A stretch of 64,000 nt of DNA. Source: Hsuehochloa calcarea. Taxonomy: Eukaryota > Streptophyta > Magnoliopsida > Poales > Poaceae. Shown here in pieces: positions 21,502 through 33,600 of this stretch. Positions within the stretch are counted from its first letter, which is position 1, and every line of letters starts with the position of its first letter. The position numbers and the translations under genes are program-made. The notes under the pieces were generated by a model. It was not told the DNA's origin, searched no databases, and worked only from the letters and a program-made list of their open reading frames with translations. The stretch lies in the NCBI GenBank assembly GCA_036346395.1, contig CM070599.1:28945232-29009231 (forward strand), given 5' to 3'.

Positions 21502-22560
21502 TTGTCTTCATCAAGAAGAAGACCAGGACACTACAAGAAGAACTGTCCTGATTACTTAAAGATGATAATGGCAAAGAAAGGTGAGAACATTATTACCTTC
21601 ATAAATGAATGCTTGTATGTACAATATTCCAAATCCACTTGGTGGATTGACTCAGGAGCAACTGTTCATGTTGCTAATTCCTTACAGGGATTCCGTTCGA
21701 CGAGGACTACGCAAAGAAACGAAAGATGCATTAAAGTCGCAAATGGAGTCCAAGCAGAAGTTGAAGCCGTTGGCGATCTTTCATTAGAGTTAGCTAATGG
21801 CTCCAATCTTTTACTTAGAGATGTCCTTTTTGTTCCCTCTTTACATAGGAATTTGATTAGTGTTTCAAATTTGGACAAAGATGGTTATGATTGTAATTTT
21901 GGAAATGGCAAGTGCGAAATAATATTTAATAAAGAATGTGTTGGTCTTGCCATATTACGAAATGAGCTTTATTTGTTATCATTATGTGATGATGTGAATG
22001 TCGTATGCGATAATGGGAACGTCGCGTGCGAGAAAGTGATTGAATCCTCGTCTACGAATGTAAACAGAAAACGAAAGAGAACTCATAATGAATCGTCGAA
22101 ATTATGGCACTGTCGTTTATGTCATATTTCGAGGGGGAGAATAGAAATACTAGTTAAGAATGAAATTCTTCCTCTATTAGAGTTCTCAGACTTAGAACAA
22201 TGCAGAGAATGCATTAAAGGAAAATATGTAAAGAAAATTAAGAAAGACGCAAAAAGAAGCACATGAGTTCTACAAATTGTTCACACAGACATTTGTGGTC
22301 CTTTTCCTGTGAAAAGTGTGGATGGTTATGACTCGTTCATAACATTCACAGATGACTACTCCCGTTTTGGATATATTTATCCAATCAAAGAAAGAAATGA
22401 AGCCTTGGATAAATTCAAGATATTTAAGGCTGAAGTTGAAAACCAACACGATTTAAAGATTAAGATAGTTCGATCTGATCGTGGGGGGGAGTACTACGAT
22501 CGACATACCCCATATGGACAAGTTCTGGACCTTTGCAAGGTTTTACAGAAAATGGCATAG
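21502..22560 (+). pseudogene. Copia protease and integrase remnant
   Basis: The frame from 21502 carries the zinc-knuckle end, the aspartic protease active site (WWIDSGATVHVAN) and the gag-pre-integrase segment with the zinc-binding pattern (LWHCRLCHISRGR ... CRECIKGK). TGA at 22264 interrupts it, after which the same frame continues into the integrase core (HTDICGPFPV with the first catalytic Asp, then VRSDRGGEYYD with the second) to a stop at 22558. The segment that should carry the catalytic Glu is frameshifted (NGIVAQDSTGEPRQNGV in another frame from about 22545). No functional integrase can be made. Confidence 0.85.
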
Positions 22561-22779
22561 TGGCCCAAGATTCTACAGGCGAACCTCGGCAAAATGGAGT
22601 AGTGAAAGACGCAGCAGTGCCTCTCGATGGATATGGTGCGAAGCATGATGAGCTACTCCACACTCCCATTGAGTTTATGGATGGAGGCGTTGAAAACCGC
22701 CATTCATATTCTCAATAGAGTTCCTAGTAAGTCGGTGCCCAAAACACCGTACGAGTTGTGGATGTGAAGAGTTCCTCAC

Positions 22780-23000
22780 TAAATCACTTACGTGTGTGGG
22801 GAGTCCCACGAGGCTAAAGTATTTAACCCAAACATTGGGAAGCTAGATCCCAAAACTGTAAGTTGCCATTTCATTGGCTACCCTGAAAAGTCAAAAGGTT
22901 TTCGTTTCTACTGTCCAGACAGATATACAAAGTTTGTAGAAACGAGACACGCTGTCTTCTTAGAGGATGAAATGATGAGGGGGAGCATGGTAGCTTGAGA
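22780..23000 (+). pseudogene. Copia integrase C-terminal/linker remnant
   Basis: An open stretch contains HEAKVFNPNIGKLDPKTVSC and FIGYPEKSKGFRFYCPD, the conserved copia region between integrase and reverse transcriptase. It ends in a stop near 23000. The intervening sequence up to the RT start at 23319 is frameshifted. Confidence 0.75.
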
Positions 23001-23318
23001 GATTGATCTTGAAGAGAAGCGGGTATATGTGCCTACTCCGATGATTCAAGAGCCACTCTTCTCACTACTGCTTTGTCATTTGCACCGACGGTACAAGACA
23101 ACGTGGTGCCAAAGACTGTTATTGTTCCTCCCTGTGGCAACAATGAATGAGAATGAGGAACCCGTTCTTCAGATCCTATAGAACCCATTGCCACAAATGA
23201 GGGGAGCAACAAAGACCTCAAGCAGAAGATGTACCAAATGAGGAGGCCAGAGGAGGTCTCAAAGAGTAAAAGATCACTATTTCGATGATTATCGATTTAT
23301 CATCTGGAGGAATTTCAA

Positions 23319-24152
23319 ATGGAGGATGATCCCACCTCATTTGAAGAAGTCATGAGAAGCGAAAATTCTTCAAAATGGCTTGAGGCCATGGAAGAGGAAA
23401 TGAGGTCCATGAAGGCTAATAAAGTCTGGGACTTGGAAATTATTCCTAAAGGAGCCAAAACAGTAGGCTGTAAATGGGTCTACAAAACAAAGCTTGACTC
23501 CCAAGGGAATGTAGAAAGATACAAAGCGCGATTTGTGGCAAAAGGCTTTACGCAAAGAGAAGGGATTGATTACAATGAGACCTTTTCTCCAGTCTCCTGT
23601 AAAGATTCCTTCAGAATCATAATGGCATTAGTAGCACATTATGATTTAGAGTTACATCAGATGGATGTAAAGACGATATTTCTTAATGGGGATTTGGAGG
23701 AAAATGTTTACATGGCACAACCGAAAGGTTTTGTCGTGGAAGGAAATGAAAGAATGGGATGCCGCCTAAAGAAATCGATTTATGGGTTAAAGCAAGCTTC
23801 AAGACAGTTGTACTTAAAGTTTGACAGTACAATAAGAAAATTTGGGTTTAAAGAGAATGTAGAGGACAACTGTGTCTATACAAAGTTTAAAGATGGGAAG
23901 TTTATCTTCCTAATCCTGTATGTGGATGATATCCTATTGGCTAGTAGTGATGTCAGTCTGCTACTGGAGACAAAGAAGTTCTTGTCCTCAAACTTTGATA
24001 TGAAAGATCTTGGTGAAGCTTCGTTCGTTCTAGGGATCGAAATTCACCGGGATAGAAACAAAGGGATATTGGGACTATCACAAAAGACATACATAGAGAA
24101 AGTCTTAAAGAAATTTGGGATGCATAAATGTAGTCCTTCACCGCACCTATAG
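23319..24152 (+). pseudogene. Copia reverse transcriptase
   Basis: This is the longest intact block of the element (277 aa). It shows the RVT_2 domain order: WLEAMEEEMRSMKANKVWDL, KWVYKTKLDSQG, RYKARFVAKGFTQREGIDY, LHQMDVKTIFLNGDL (Ala-to-Thr type change in the usual DVKTAFLNG), GLKQASRQ (family usually ASRQW), and the catalytic YVDDILL near 23919. It ends in a frame change after KKFGMHKCSPSPHL. A polyprotein reaching it is impossible because of the upstream stops. Confidence 0.9.
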
Positions 24153-24439
24153 TCAAGGGCGATGATATGGGGATTTTCAATGCCCAGAACCAAGATGAGA
24201 TCGATCAAATGAAAGCGGTTCCATATGCTTCATTGGTCGGAAGCTTACAAGATGCTCAAGTGTGCACACATACGACTTAGCTTTTGTTACTGGGTTACTT
24301 GGCGATTCCGAGCAATCTCGAATAGAACATTGAAATTGATAAAGAAAGTCTTGCGTTATTTGCAAGGAACAAAAGGCATCATGATGACATCTGAAGATCG
24401 ATTTACTCCATATAGTGGGGTATCTGATTCGATTTTGCG

Positions 24440-24881
24440 GAGATGATAGAAAGTCGACATCCGGATATGTGTTCACTCTCATTGGAGGAGCTATATCGTG
24501 GAAAAGCTCAAAGCAAACCGTCACTACATCGCCCACAATGTATGCCGAGTTTGTAGCATGTTATGAGGCTACAGGCGGGTGAAGCGGCTAAAGAAGTTCA
24601 TACCGGTTTAAAAGTGGTTGACGACATCAATAGACCACTTAAGTTGTCTCGCGATAATGAACCGGCAATAATGTATGCCCACAACAATAAGTCAAGTGGT
24701 CTTTGCCAAACACATTGACATAAAGTACTATGTTGTGAAAGATAAAGTTCGGGATCAAATTATAAGTCTTGAGCATATAAGTACTGCAAGAAAGATGTTA
24801 GCGGATCCGCTTACTAAAGGCTTACCACCCAACGTGTTCAGAGAACATATAGCCGGCATGGGTTTAAGGGAAAGCCTATGA
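24440..24881 (+). pseudogene. Copia RNase H remnant
   Basis: Fragments in several frames match the copia RNase H tail: DRKSTSGYVFTLIGGAISW-like coding at 24450-24500, SKQTVTTSPTMYAEFVACYE near 24510-24570, and, in the open frame 24675-24881, HIDIKYYVVKDKV and ADPLTKGLPPNVFREHIAGM. Stops and indels separate them. Confidence 0.8.
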
Positions 24882-25060
24882 TTCCTGGACTAAAAGATGG
24901 CCTAAAAAGATTAAAGTAACTATTTCAGAACAAGGAGGTGTATTGTAGCTGTTGAATCTATCGGCGATTGACCGTGACGATGAGACACGTTCTATGCACC
25001 AAATTTGTGATGGAATGAGTAAAGTCAAAAGTAATTAAAGATAAAGCATAGATTGAGATC

Positions 25061-25071
25061 AAGGGGGAGAA
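25061..25071 (+). other. Polypurine tract of the copia element
   Basis: AAGGGGGAGAA immediately precedes the 3' LTR. This is the expected site of plus-strand priming. Confidence 0.85.
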
Positions 25072-25555
25072 TGTTAGAATGATCTCGGGCATTTGGCCCA
25101 ACGGCCAAATGCCCACCCCTCCGATCGCGCCCTGGTCGGGGGCGCCCAGCCCAAGATGGCTGGTGGGCCCCTGTCACCAGCGCCATATAAAGGAAGGGTG
25201 GGGGCCGGCTGCACGGGTAACGAGGTTCACCGTGTGCAGCCACAAACCCTAACCTACAAAGCCCTAGATCCGATCTAAGAGGGCGGCGCTCAAGTGACGG
25301 GAAGCATCACCGCCGCCGGATCTCCGCCGCCAGAGAGATCGCCTCCGCTCGGGACACGCCGCCGCCGAAGAGCCCCGCACCTCTCCACCGAACGTCGCTG
25401 CCCTAGCGCAGACCCTCACTGACGGACCGCCATGGCCAACCCTACCTCCTCTACACTCGACGGTAATCCCTCTCTCTCTCGGTTTCTCTCGGACCCGACA
25501 CAAAAAAACTAGATCCAATCCAAAAAGATCAAAAGAGATCTAACAAGATCTAACA
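25072..25555 (+). repeat. 3' LTR of the copia element
   Basis: It is identical to the 5' LTR except for a 13-bp deletion that shortens the U3 palindrome to 12-bp arms with a 4-base loop, and about five single-base differences. It is followed by the second GGTAC target copy. Confidence 0.95.
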
Positions 25556-25560
25556 GGTAC

Positions 25561-27889
25561 TGGGACCAGTGGTGAAGCGGCTGCAGTGTAAGCGTAGAGC
25601 GGGGAGGTAAGGGCGAATCAAGCCTGGTATGGAAAAGGGAGGGCGACGGGGAATCAAGGCCCGTATGGAGAACGTAGCACCGTGTGGGTGGTCAGGGAGG
25701 CGGAATGTCCGCGGCAGCAGCTACCTGGGACGTCGAACATGGTCAGCAGTGGTGATTTAGAGTGGGTAGGAGAGGGAGTGGCTGGGACGGGGACCTCCTC
25801 CATCACCACCCTCGGTGCCCTACCACCCCCGGGCCTCCTGGCCTTTGAAGAACTCACCACTCCTCCTAGCGCTGGACGTGGCCGATGAGAGATGTCTTTT
25901 CTCTCCACCCTTTGTCTTTGTTGCTTCCTCCAATCTTCCAGAACTGACATTTCTCGACCTGTTTCTTGGCTTCAGTCGCAGCCCACTGTGATTATCTTCG
26001 ACTTCATTGTTGTGTTACAGTGAAGGCAAAGCAACCGAGAAAAGTGTGCCAATGACTGCATCATGGACAGTGGGGTTTACGCCTGTGGCTAAGTACCAGA
26101 GTAGAACCTCATCTACTGTGATTATAGTCCTGGTAGTCTTTGCCTATATAGCTTTTGCATCGACCGAAATTACTTCGCCCATGTCAGAAGTCTAGGGGTT
26201 CAACATAGATGTTTCGTGTGCTTTCCTCTAGAGGGTTGTTTGCGGCAAATAACTAATACATGGGCAATATCATGTTGTCTCACTTAGTTCTTTCTACGAT
26301 CAGCATTGGATGTTCTTTTTTGCAATCTAATTACTATGTACCAAAAGACCAGCAGAAGAGGTGGCCATTGCTAATAACCGAGTCTGCCATAGCCATTTGT
26401 TTTTCAATGTTTGCTTCCAGAATACGATTTTTGCTGAAAATCCTTTGTTTGCTTCTTCCTTCTCATGGTATTCTCTCTTGTTGTTTTCTGTTTGTTTTTT
26501 TGCAGGTTTGTCATCCTCTCAGGTGACTGCCTGGAGCTAGCTGTGGCTGCTGCTTCTTTGTGAGTTTCTAAATTTTTATGTAGGCTTATGTTCCTGTGAG
26601 GTGACGAGCAATCTTTCCACAATTTGATAATTCGTAGAGAAAGAAGTTAATTGACAGAGGTTTGGACCACAAACGTCTAGAATAAACTTATTTGATTCAT
26701 TGTAAAAGGAATGTTGCTATTCTCTGTCACGCCTCCCTTTATGATCACCTAAGTCCATAAATTCCGAAGAAAAAAAAATGATTGTACCCTTCTTTGACTA
26801 TTAGCTTGAAGAATAGGAAGTTAGCAACTTCACGCCTTAGTGACAATGTTGTGTGCCCGAGATCCCTTATAAGCTATCATAATGTCTTAAGAGTTTTTCT
26901 TGCAACCTCACGTGTCTTACCACATAGTATACATCAAAGAAGTCCACATGTATTCCCTAGGTTGTTCCATTTTCGGATTCAATGAATAAATGTTTCCCTT
27001 TTATTTATATGCAATCTGCAATCGCACCATGCTGCCTTACAGTTTTTTAGTCATCCTTTAGGATGAGAAAATTATGTAGGAAGTCCCTTGCCAATAGCAT
27101 GGTTGGATCATCCTTAGATGTACCAAGGTTTGCGTGAGCCTATGAATAATAGAAGAATGGCAGTTACAAAGGCATTGAGATAGGTAGGACAGACTAACCT
27201 AGGTTTGGTTAGTGCTTTGTAATTTCCTGTGAGAAAAGGATGTTAGTTAAATGTTAAATTTTTTTGACCTTTTTCTTTAGACTAATATCAGCTAGAAACA
27301 GTTGCCTATCAGATATTTTCTCATATTTTCTTCACCCTTTTGTTTTGCAATGTGCAATCAGAGAGAAAAAACTTCTGCATTACGAATATGAATGGTGAAA
27401 GCTTATGCTTAGGATGAAGCATACTTCCATTTTTTTTATTCTTCGAGCAATGTTTGGGTTTGTGCCTATGAGTTTGTAAGTCAGAACACTCATACTTTTA
27501 TGTAAAGAATTGTCCATTTTCTCTAATAGAACCACTTTGATATCTATTCTACTATAACCATGTTTGGAACACAAAAACTCTTGAATAATAAGATGTAACA
27601 GTGCAGATGAGGATATATGCTTATATTCTTATCTAAAAAGAAAATTGTCTATGTATTTTCTTCAATGTAGTCATCCATAAAGTAGGCATCCATTGGTTTT
27701 TCTTCTATACAAACATGTTTTCCACACTCATTTCAACTATTAATGAAATGTATCACACTGACAACACATGTACTTATTTTGTAGAGAGTTGTTTCCTGGA
27801 ATTCTTGAACTTTTGCTTCATAAGTCCATATATAATTGACGATGATTAAAACTTATATGTATTACTTTAATACATAAAGAGAAATTATA
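25561..27889. other. Intergenic, no supported gene
   Basis: The GC-rich start (25561-25900) continues the sequence interrupted by the copia element. The rest is AT-rich. Short open frames (for example 26260-26526) have no recognisable domain. Several intron-like poly-pyrimidine AG sites occur, but no consistent exon series could be built. Confidence 0.45.
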
Positions 27890-28524
27890 TGTCTTCGTGG
27901 TCGTAACCCCTAAGGCTAACGACCACACTGGTCGTGAGGATTCCAGAGGTTACATAATGAATACTCTGGTCGGACAAGGTCCTATACCTATTCCCCGACC
28001 AGTTAACTGCTCGTAAAGCTATGAACTGGTATCATCTGGACCTGAATCCAGGTATATCCCTTACCGTGTGATGAATGGAACATGCACTATATATTCCATA
28101 CCACGCGACGTTGCATAATTATAAGACACTGGACTACAGTTGAATGTCTCACCAACATATAACCGCACAACAGTTGATACCCTGTCAACTGACACCTCTC
28201 TCCGATCAGACGTGTCACTTCCCAACAGGCATCTCTCCAAGGGATAACTGTCATCACTTCATCAACTACTTAAGGAGGATCGCGGAGGAGAGGAGAGAGA
28301 TCGGATCAAAGGCAATTGGAGAAGATTAGCGGTCGATTTGATTACAACATCATAGCAAGCATTGCGCTCTAGTGTAACTAGGATTAGCCTTTTGTTTGAT
28401 CACAGACATTCCTTGTAATAGCTAGTTCATAGCAATAAAGAGTGACCCCATTCTATTCCAGGAGATACGCACTATTTTTCTCTATTTTTATGTATTCATA
28501 AGATCGGTGATTTGATCGTCGACA
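27890..28524 (+). mobile_element. Isolated gypsy-type LTR with adjacent PBS-like site
   Basis: The segment starts TGTCTTCGTGG and ends GATCGTCGACA (TGTC/GACA termini, 635 bp), with a poly(A)-signal-like CAATAAAGAG near 28433. Directly after it, GCTGGTGCTGTCCGTGGGG resembles the tRNA primer site of many plant gypsy elements (TGGCGCCGTCTGTGGG type). No gag or pol follows, so this is a 5' LTR with almost all of its interior lost. Confidence 0.6.
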
Positions 28525-30560
28525 GCTGGTGCTGTCCGTGGGGTAGAAGGCGCAAATCATATAAAATATTGGCAGGCTCTCAATGTGCTTTTTGTAGATA
28601 TTGTGTCTTTGACATACTCATTTATGGTACTTTATTTCTATTTCATAAAAAAAAACGCATATCCTCTCATTGTGGTCAGAGATCAAATAAGAAACAGCTA
28701 ACATAAGACATACTAATTGTTTGTACTGCATATCAACTGCTAACAATATGCTTACATGTTGTGTTGGCAATTCCTCTTCGAATTCGAGCATTGGCGGATT
28801 AGGTGTTTTCCTACTACGATACATTACCTGCTTAGAAGTGAGGTATTCTTAAAAAAAAAACTAATACTCACTATTTGTCTCTTTTGGTTTGAACACCCCT
28901 TATCCAGAGAATACTTCAATTTAAGGTTTGTGCTTTTATAGATGGGTGTTGAATATTGATAAATAGCATATCGTCGACATTTTGTTTTTGTGCCTATGAA
29001 TGACCTCAAATTTGGTGACGTGTTGTGATGAAACCACCAAGTACGAACATGCCAAAAGTAGATAGGAATGAACATAGTTAGATTAATTGTTAATTTAGTT
29101 TTAGCCTTCCTGACATGAACCACCTCTCAGATTATCAGCTGGTTCTTAATTTCGGATCAGGACTCATGTAAAGTGTTTTATTAAACTAGCTAGCTAGGTG
29201 TCCTCTTAATACGTGAGATCTGGCAAAAGCTTAGACATTGTGATCTGAAGACTTACCAATTTGTAGAAGAATGGAAGATGATGATTTTTTGCAAAAATAT
29301 TGATTGATATTTGTTATGTTCAACTTTTGTTCTGCACAGATGTGGATTGTGCACTATGCTACACCAGATCCCAATGCTCCAGATGAAATAGCTTCAGTTG
29401 CATCACAGAAGTATATATTCTTTATATTGCTACTGTTTGAATGCTCCTCACACCTCTTATTTGGTGCATCAAGCTATTCCCTCCACCCCACCCATTGACA
29501 AATCAGGTCAACTCTCACGCATAAGACCCAACAGACCGTGAGTTCAGGCCCACCTAAAGCACAAGCATACCATGAGTTTGGGATCTATTTATCTGCTGCT
29601 TGATTTCACCCCAGACCTGCTGTGGAGGCTCTTGTGAGGTTTATACTTTAGTTTCATGTCTTTGCCGTTGTTACTCCCAACCATCACCGCCATAGTTATG
29701 TACAACGTTTGTTGTATCTACTCTCCAACGCTATTGTTTCCTAATGGTCTTGCTATAGCCTGCATTTTGACTACCATGATCACTACACTATGACGCTGGC
29801 TAGTTCTTTCTATTAGCACTTACTATTTCAGCATGCTTACTGTAAACCACTGTAAACACATAGTTAGATCATAATCTACACATGCTTATTTGCTGTTGAA
29901 AAAAAATGCTTATTTGGTTAATATTTTACCTAAAAATTCCTCTGTTTGCTTGGTACAAATACAATTCATATTCCTGACCCACTTATTTCCAGCCCGCCGG
30001 CAGCGTTAATTGGCACCGGTTCACATCTAGTTTTTTTTAAAGATCAAAGGCCAAACGGCCCCGGCGCGCAATGGCTTTTCACCACTAGAATAGATCATGC
30101 ATAGGCATCAACATAAGCAAATCGCAAATAGGATAAGTCCTTATCATTATAGGTACAAGTACAACATACAGAATTTCACTGGGACCAATCGTATCATAAG
30201 CATTTAGAGCACACAGCTGAGAACAAGATGCGATCACTTGGAACATCAAACATCCATCTTCACCATCAATAACTATAATATATACTAGCATTTCATTACC
30301 CTTTTTTTCAATTTTTTTTACAGAATGTCCAAACGAGGAACATACAGTGGCATTGTACTATTGCGTGACAGAAGCACAAAATCGGCAGCAAAGCCCAAAT
30401 TACTCCACTCCAGAGTTCGGCAGGAACATGTTCTGGTGTGACTTGGTTAGACGACACAAACATGAACTAATTCTTCATTTCACTCCGCTTATGAGCTTGC
30501 CTGGTGGCGGAATAGATAACATAGCACCCGCATAATCTTATAACCCCAGCAATAGCGTTG
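28525..30560. other. Intergenic, AT-rich, two isolated exon-like pieces
   Basis: No gene can be assembled. Two short plus-strand pieces look exon-like: about 28760-28840 (frame GNSSSNSSIGGLGVFLLRY) and 29340-29409, which follows an acceptor TTCTGCACAG and reads MWIVHYATPDPNAPDEIASV. Neither matches a family I can name. 30300-30560 is probably 3' flank of the GTE gene. Confidence 0.4.
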
Positions 30561-30602
30561 ATTCAGTATCTGAAAGAAGATAATGGATATTTTAGAGGTA
30601 TG

Positions 30603-33600
30603 CTACCGACAGCAACTAATCTCTCCTTCCTCCACATCGGCATCCACCGAGGGTGATAAGCTGTCCTCCATTTCATGTTCGACCTCTTCCTCAAGATCTT
30701 TCTTCATGAAAAGGCCCAGCCTCTCCAGCGGGCTCCCTAGGCCAGGTGGCAGCTCAATCCCATCGACAAACTTGACAATTAATTTGCCAGGGGGGTTCAG
30801 TTCCCACTTTTTGCTCAAGTTCTCCAGGTCCTTTAGAAAGTCACTGTTGTCAATATCAACAGTCTTCTTCATCTACATAAAAGGAGAAGAGATTGAATAA
30901 CCATTGTGTACATCATTCATATAAACTTGCCGGTCAGAAAATGGCAAGCAGGTAGTACCATGTGTAATGCCAGGCGTGCTGCCTCTCTTTCCTGCTCCCT
31001 CTTCATCCTCATTTCTTCTTCTAGCTTTAATTGTGCAGCAGCTTCAGCAGCCTTCACCTGGGCCTCAATCCTTGCTTTCTCTGCAATTCGAAAAGGAAGC
31101 CATGCAAGGTAAGCATCCACAGGAATGACATAACTCATGTCAATACAACACAAAAAGTACAACCTAAGAATAAGCCACAGTATATACTTCTGAGTTTAAG
31201 TTATCAATTTCGAACCAGCCATACAGTATAACTCATGTCAAGACAAATATAGTTCCCTAGTATTCACGTTAAATTCCCAACAACTGTTTAGGATAGAAAC
31301 AATGAAGAATTGTAATATCCCATTTAAGCTTTAAAGAATTAAATGAATGAGAAGGAAATTAAATATAATTAAAAGAGAAAATTCTGAATTTTAGGGGGTT
31401 AGAACCCCAAGGGGGGCCGGCCGGCCAATTAATGGAGGAGGCAGGGGGGCTGGCCAAACCATAACTGCCACCCACCTCCTCTCCCTGCTGCCGCCCCTCC
31501 TCCCCAGCACCACCCCTGCAGGCACCACTCCTCCCTGCGCTTCTCCCTAACGAGCCCCTCCAGCTTGGACCTCTCCTGTTCCCTGACTGGCGCCCTGCAG
31601 TGCCACCATCTCCTCCCCTACTGCGCCTGCTACTGCTGGTGGGTGGTGTTGTCGGGAGATCAAGAGGAAGGAGAAGGAAAGAAAGAAGGGAAGGGAAGGG
31701 AAGAAAGGAGGAAAGATCAAGGACAACGTGTTCATTGTTGATTTTCTTCAAAGGTAACGATCTAAAAGCCTTTAGTTGGCTCTAGATTTAGTGTTGTTCA
31801 ATATGTGGATAGTTTGGTTCATGGGAAGTGTAGATCTCTACTACTTAAAAATGAGACTTCCTCCCCTCCCCCCTACCCGTCCACCAAAAAACCGGCTAAA
31901 AAACACCACCTCGAGGCCCCCAACTGCACACGCCTCCAAGGCACCAACCTCCCACTACCAGCGCTAGGGGTGGAAAAAAGCTCGAAACTCGCGAACCAGC
32001 TCGGCTCGTTAAGGGCTCAGCTCGACTCGGCTCCAACTCGGTCCCTTAACGAGCCGAGCCAGCAATTTAGCTCGTTTTCTTAACAAGCCGAGCCGAGCTG
32101 GCTCGCGAGTTACCCGTTAACTCGTTCACTCACCAGACGTCCAGAGTTTCAAGCCATCTCGGTTGACCACCAGGCAGCCCACTGGCCACTAGGCTCAGCG
32201 CAACCCTAACTCCATAAGTCCCTCATCCCTAATGCTCGGTAGCCCGGGGCTCGTGCGCTTGGCCTTCCAGTTCCTTCCCTATTTCACCCACCCCCGCAGA
32301 CCACCGCCCGCCCGTCCTGTTAGTGGCTTCAGAATGAATGGCAGCTTTTCCTATAATACATAGTGACATATGTTTAATGGCTTCAGAATGAATCAGCATT
32401 CTGTTAGAGGCTTCAAAATGAATCAAGCATTTTCACATGCTATAAGCGGGTTAATTGCATAACAGAGATGGTGCATGGTGATGGTAGCATGATCGTTGAT
32501 TAACAAAGATGGACTGCATGTATTTTTATTGATAACGAGCCTAACGAGTCGAGTTCGAGTTTTTAACGAGCCGAGCCGAGCTCGTTTTCTTAACGAGCCT
32601 TAACGAGTCGAGCCAGCTCGTTATCCACCCCTAACCAGCGCCTCCTCTCTTGGTCTCCACTCCCAGTTTCTCTGATGGATTGCCCTTGGTCTCCTCTCCC
32701 CGCACCAATGGTGACGGCACTGGTGAGCCGAGAGCCCCGTGGAGTCATGCGCGCGAATGACGCAGTTGCCAGGAAGGCCGAGGTGAGGGAGTGCAACCCC
32801 GCCATTTTCGATGCAAATCTGTTGTTGTCTGTTGTCCAACAACTCGCCACCGGTGACGACCATCTGCCTGTTCTAATATGGGCTCTCTGGTAGTGAATGT
32901 GCGACCTGATTCGCTATTTCCCTCTTCTCCTTGTCTCCATAATTACTGATCTTTCTGGTTCAGTTGTATTTGGGGACGGTGGGCATGGTTGTTGCTGCAT
33001 TCTTTGCTCAATCGGGAAAGAAGATTTCTTAGTTGTTGCAGATTGCTCCTTCCCCCACAACAGGCATTTCACAAAATGCATGTTTTCTTTTCTCAGTAGT
33101 GCTTGTGTGCCAATGACAACAATGCGATAATCAGACTGCCTTGGTCAACATAGGTGTCAATTACAAATTAAACCTGAAATCCATCAAGATTTTTGTATGT
33201 GATAAGGAATTGTTTCTTTCAATGATTGTTGGTGTTTTGCTTCGTCCAATTTTCATATTGATCCCATGTTTTTGTCGTTCATATAAACCGTATGAGTTGA
33301 TTGTTTTATTAGGTGTTGACTCAAGGCTGATTTATATACTCATAAATGGCATGTATTGTTTCAACTGTGCTAGAATTCTCTTTATTAGGGAATTTGCGGC
33401 AATTGAAGAATAGATCGCAAGGTGGATACAAAAGAGATGGCTTGCCCTTAAGGTGCAGTGCTTGATTTTTATTTAGTCAATCCTTGTAATGATGCTCATA
33501 GACTGGCTTTCTTTATATGTTTGAATGTGTTAAAAGGTCTCGGTATATTATCTACGTACAGATTTGTCATTCATCATCTTCAATTTTGGTTTAGGCCTTG

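Larger units (their letters stand above)
19080..25555 (+). mobile_element. Full-length Ty1/copia retrotransposon, coding-defective, TSD GGTAC
   Basis: Two LTRs (497 and 484 bp, TGTTAGAATG...TCTAACA) enclose a primer site, gag, protease, integrase, RT and RNase H in copia order and a polypurine tract. The target duplication GGTAC is perfect (19075-19079 and 25556-25560). The LTRs differ by one 13-bp indel and, by my hand count, about five substitutions, so the insertion looks recent. The coding region nevertheless has several stops and frame changes, so it cannot make its own proteins. Its mobility, if any, would depend on a related autonomous copy. Confidence 0.95.
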
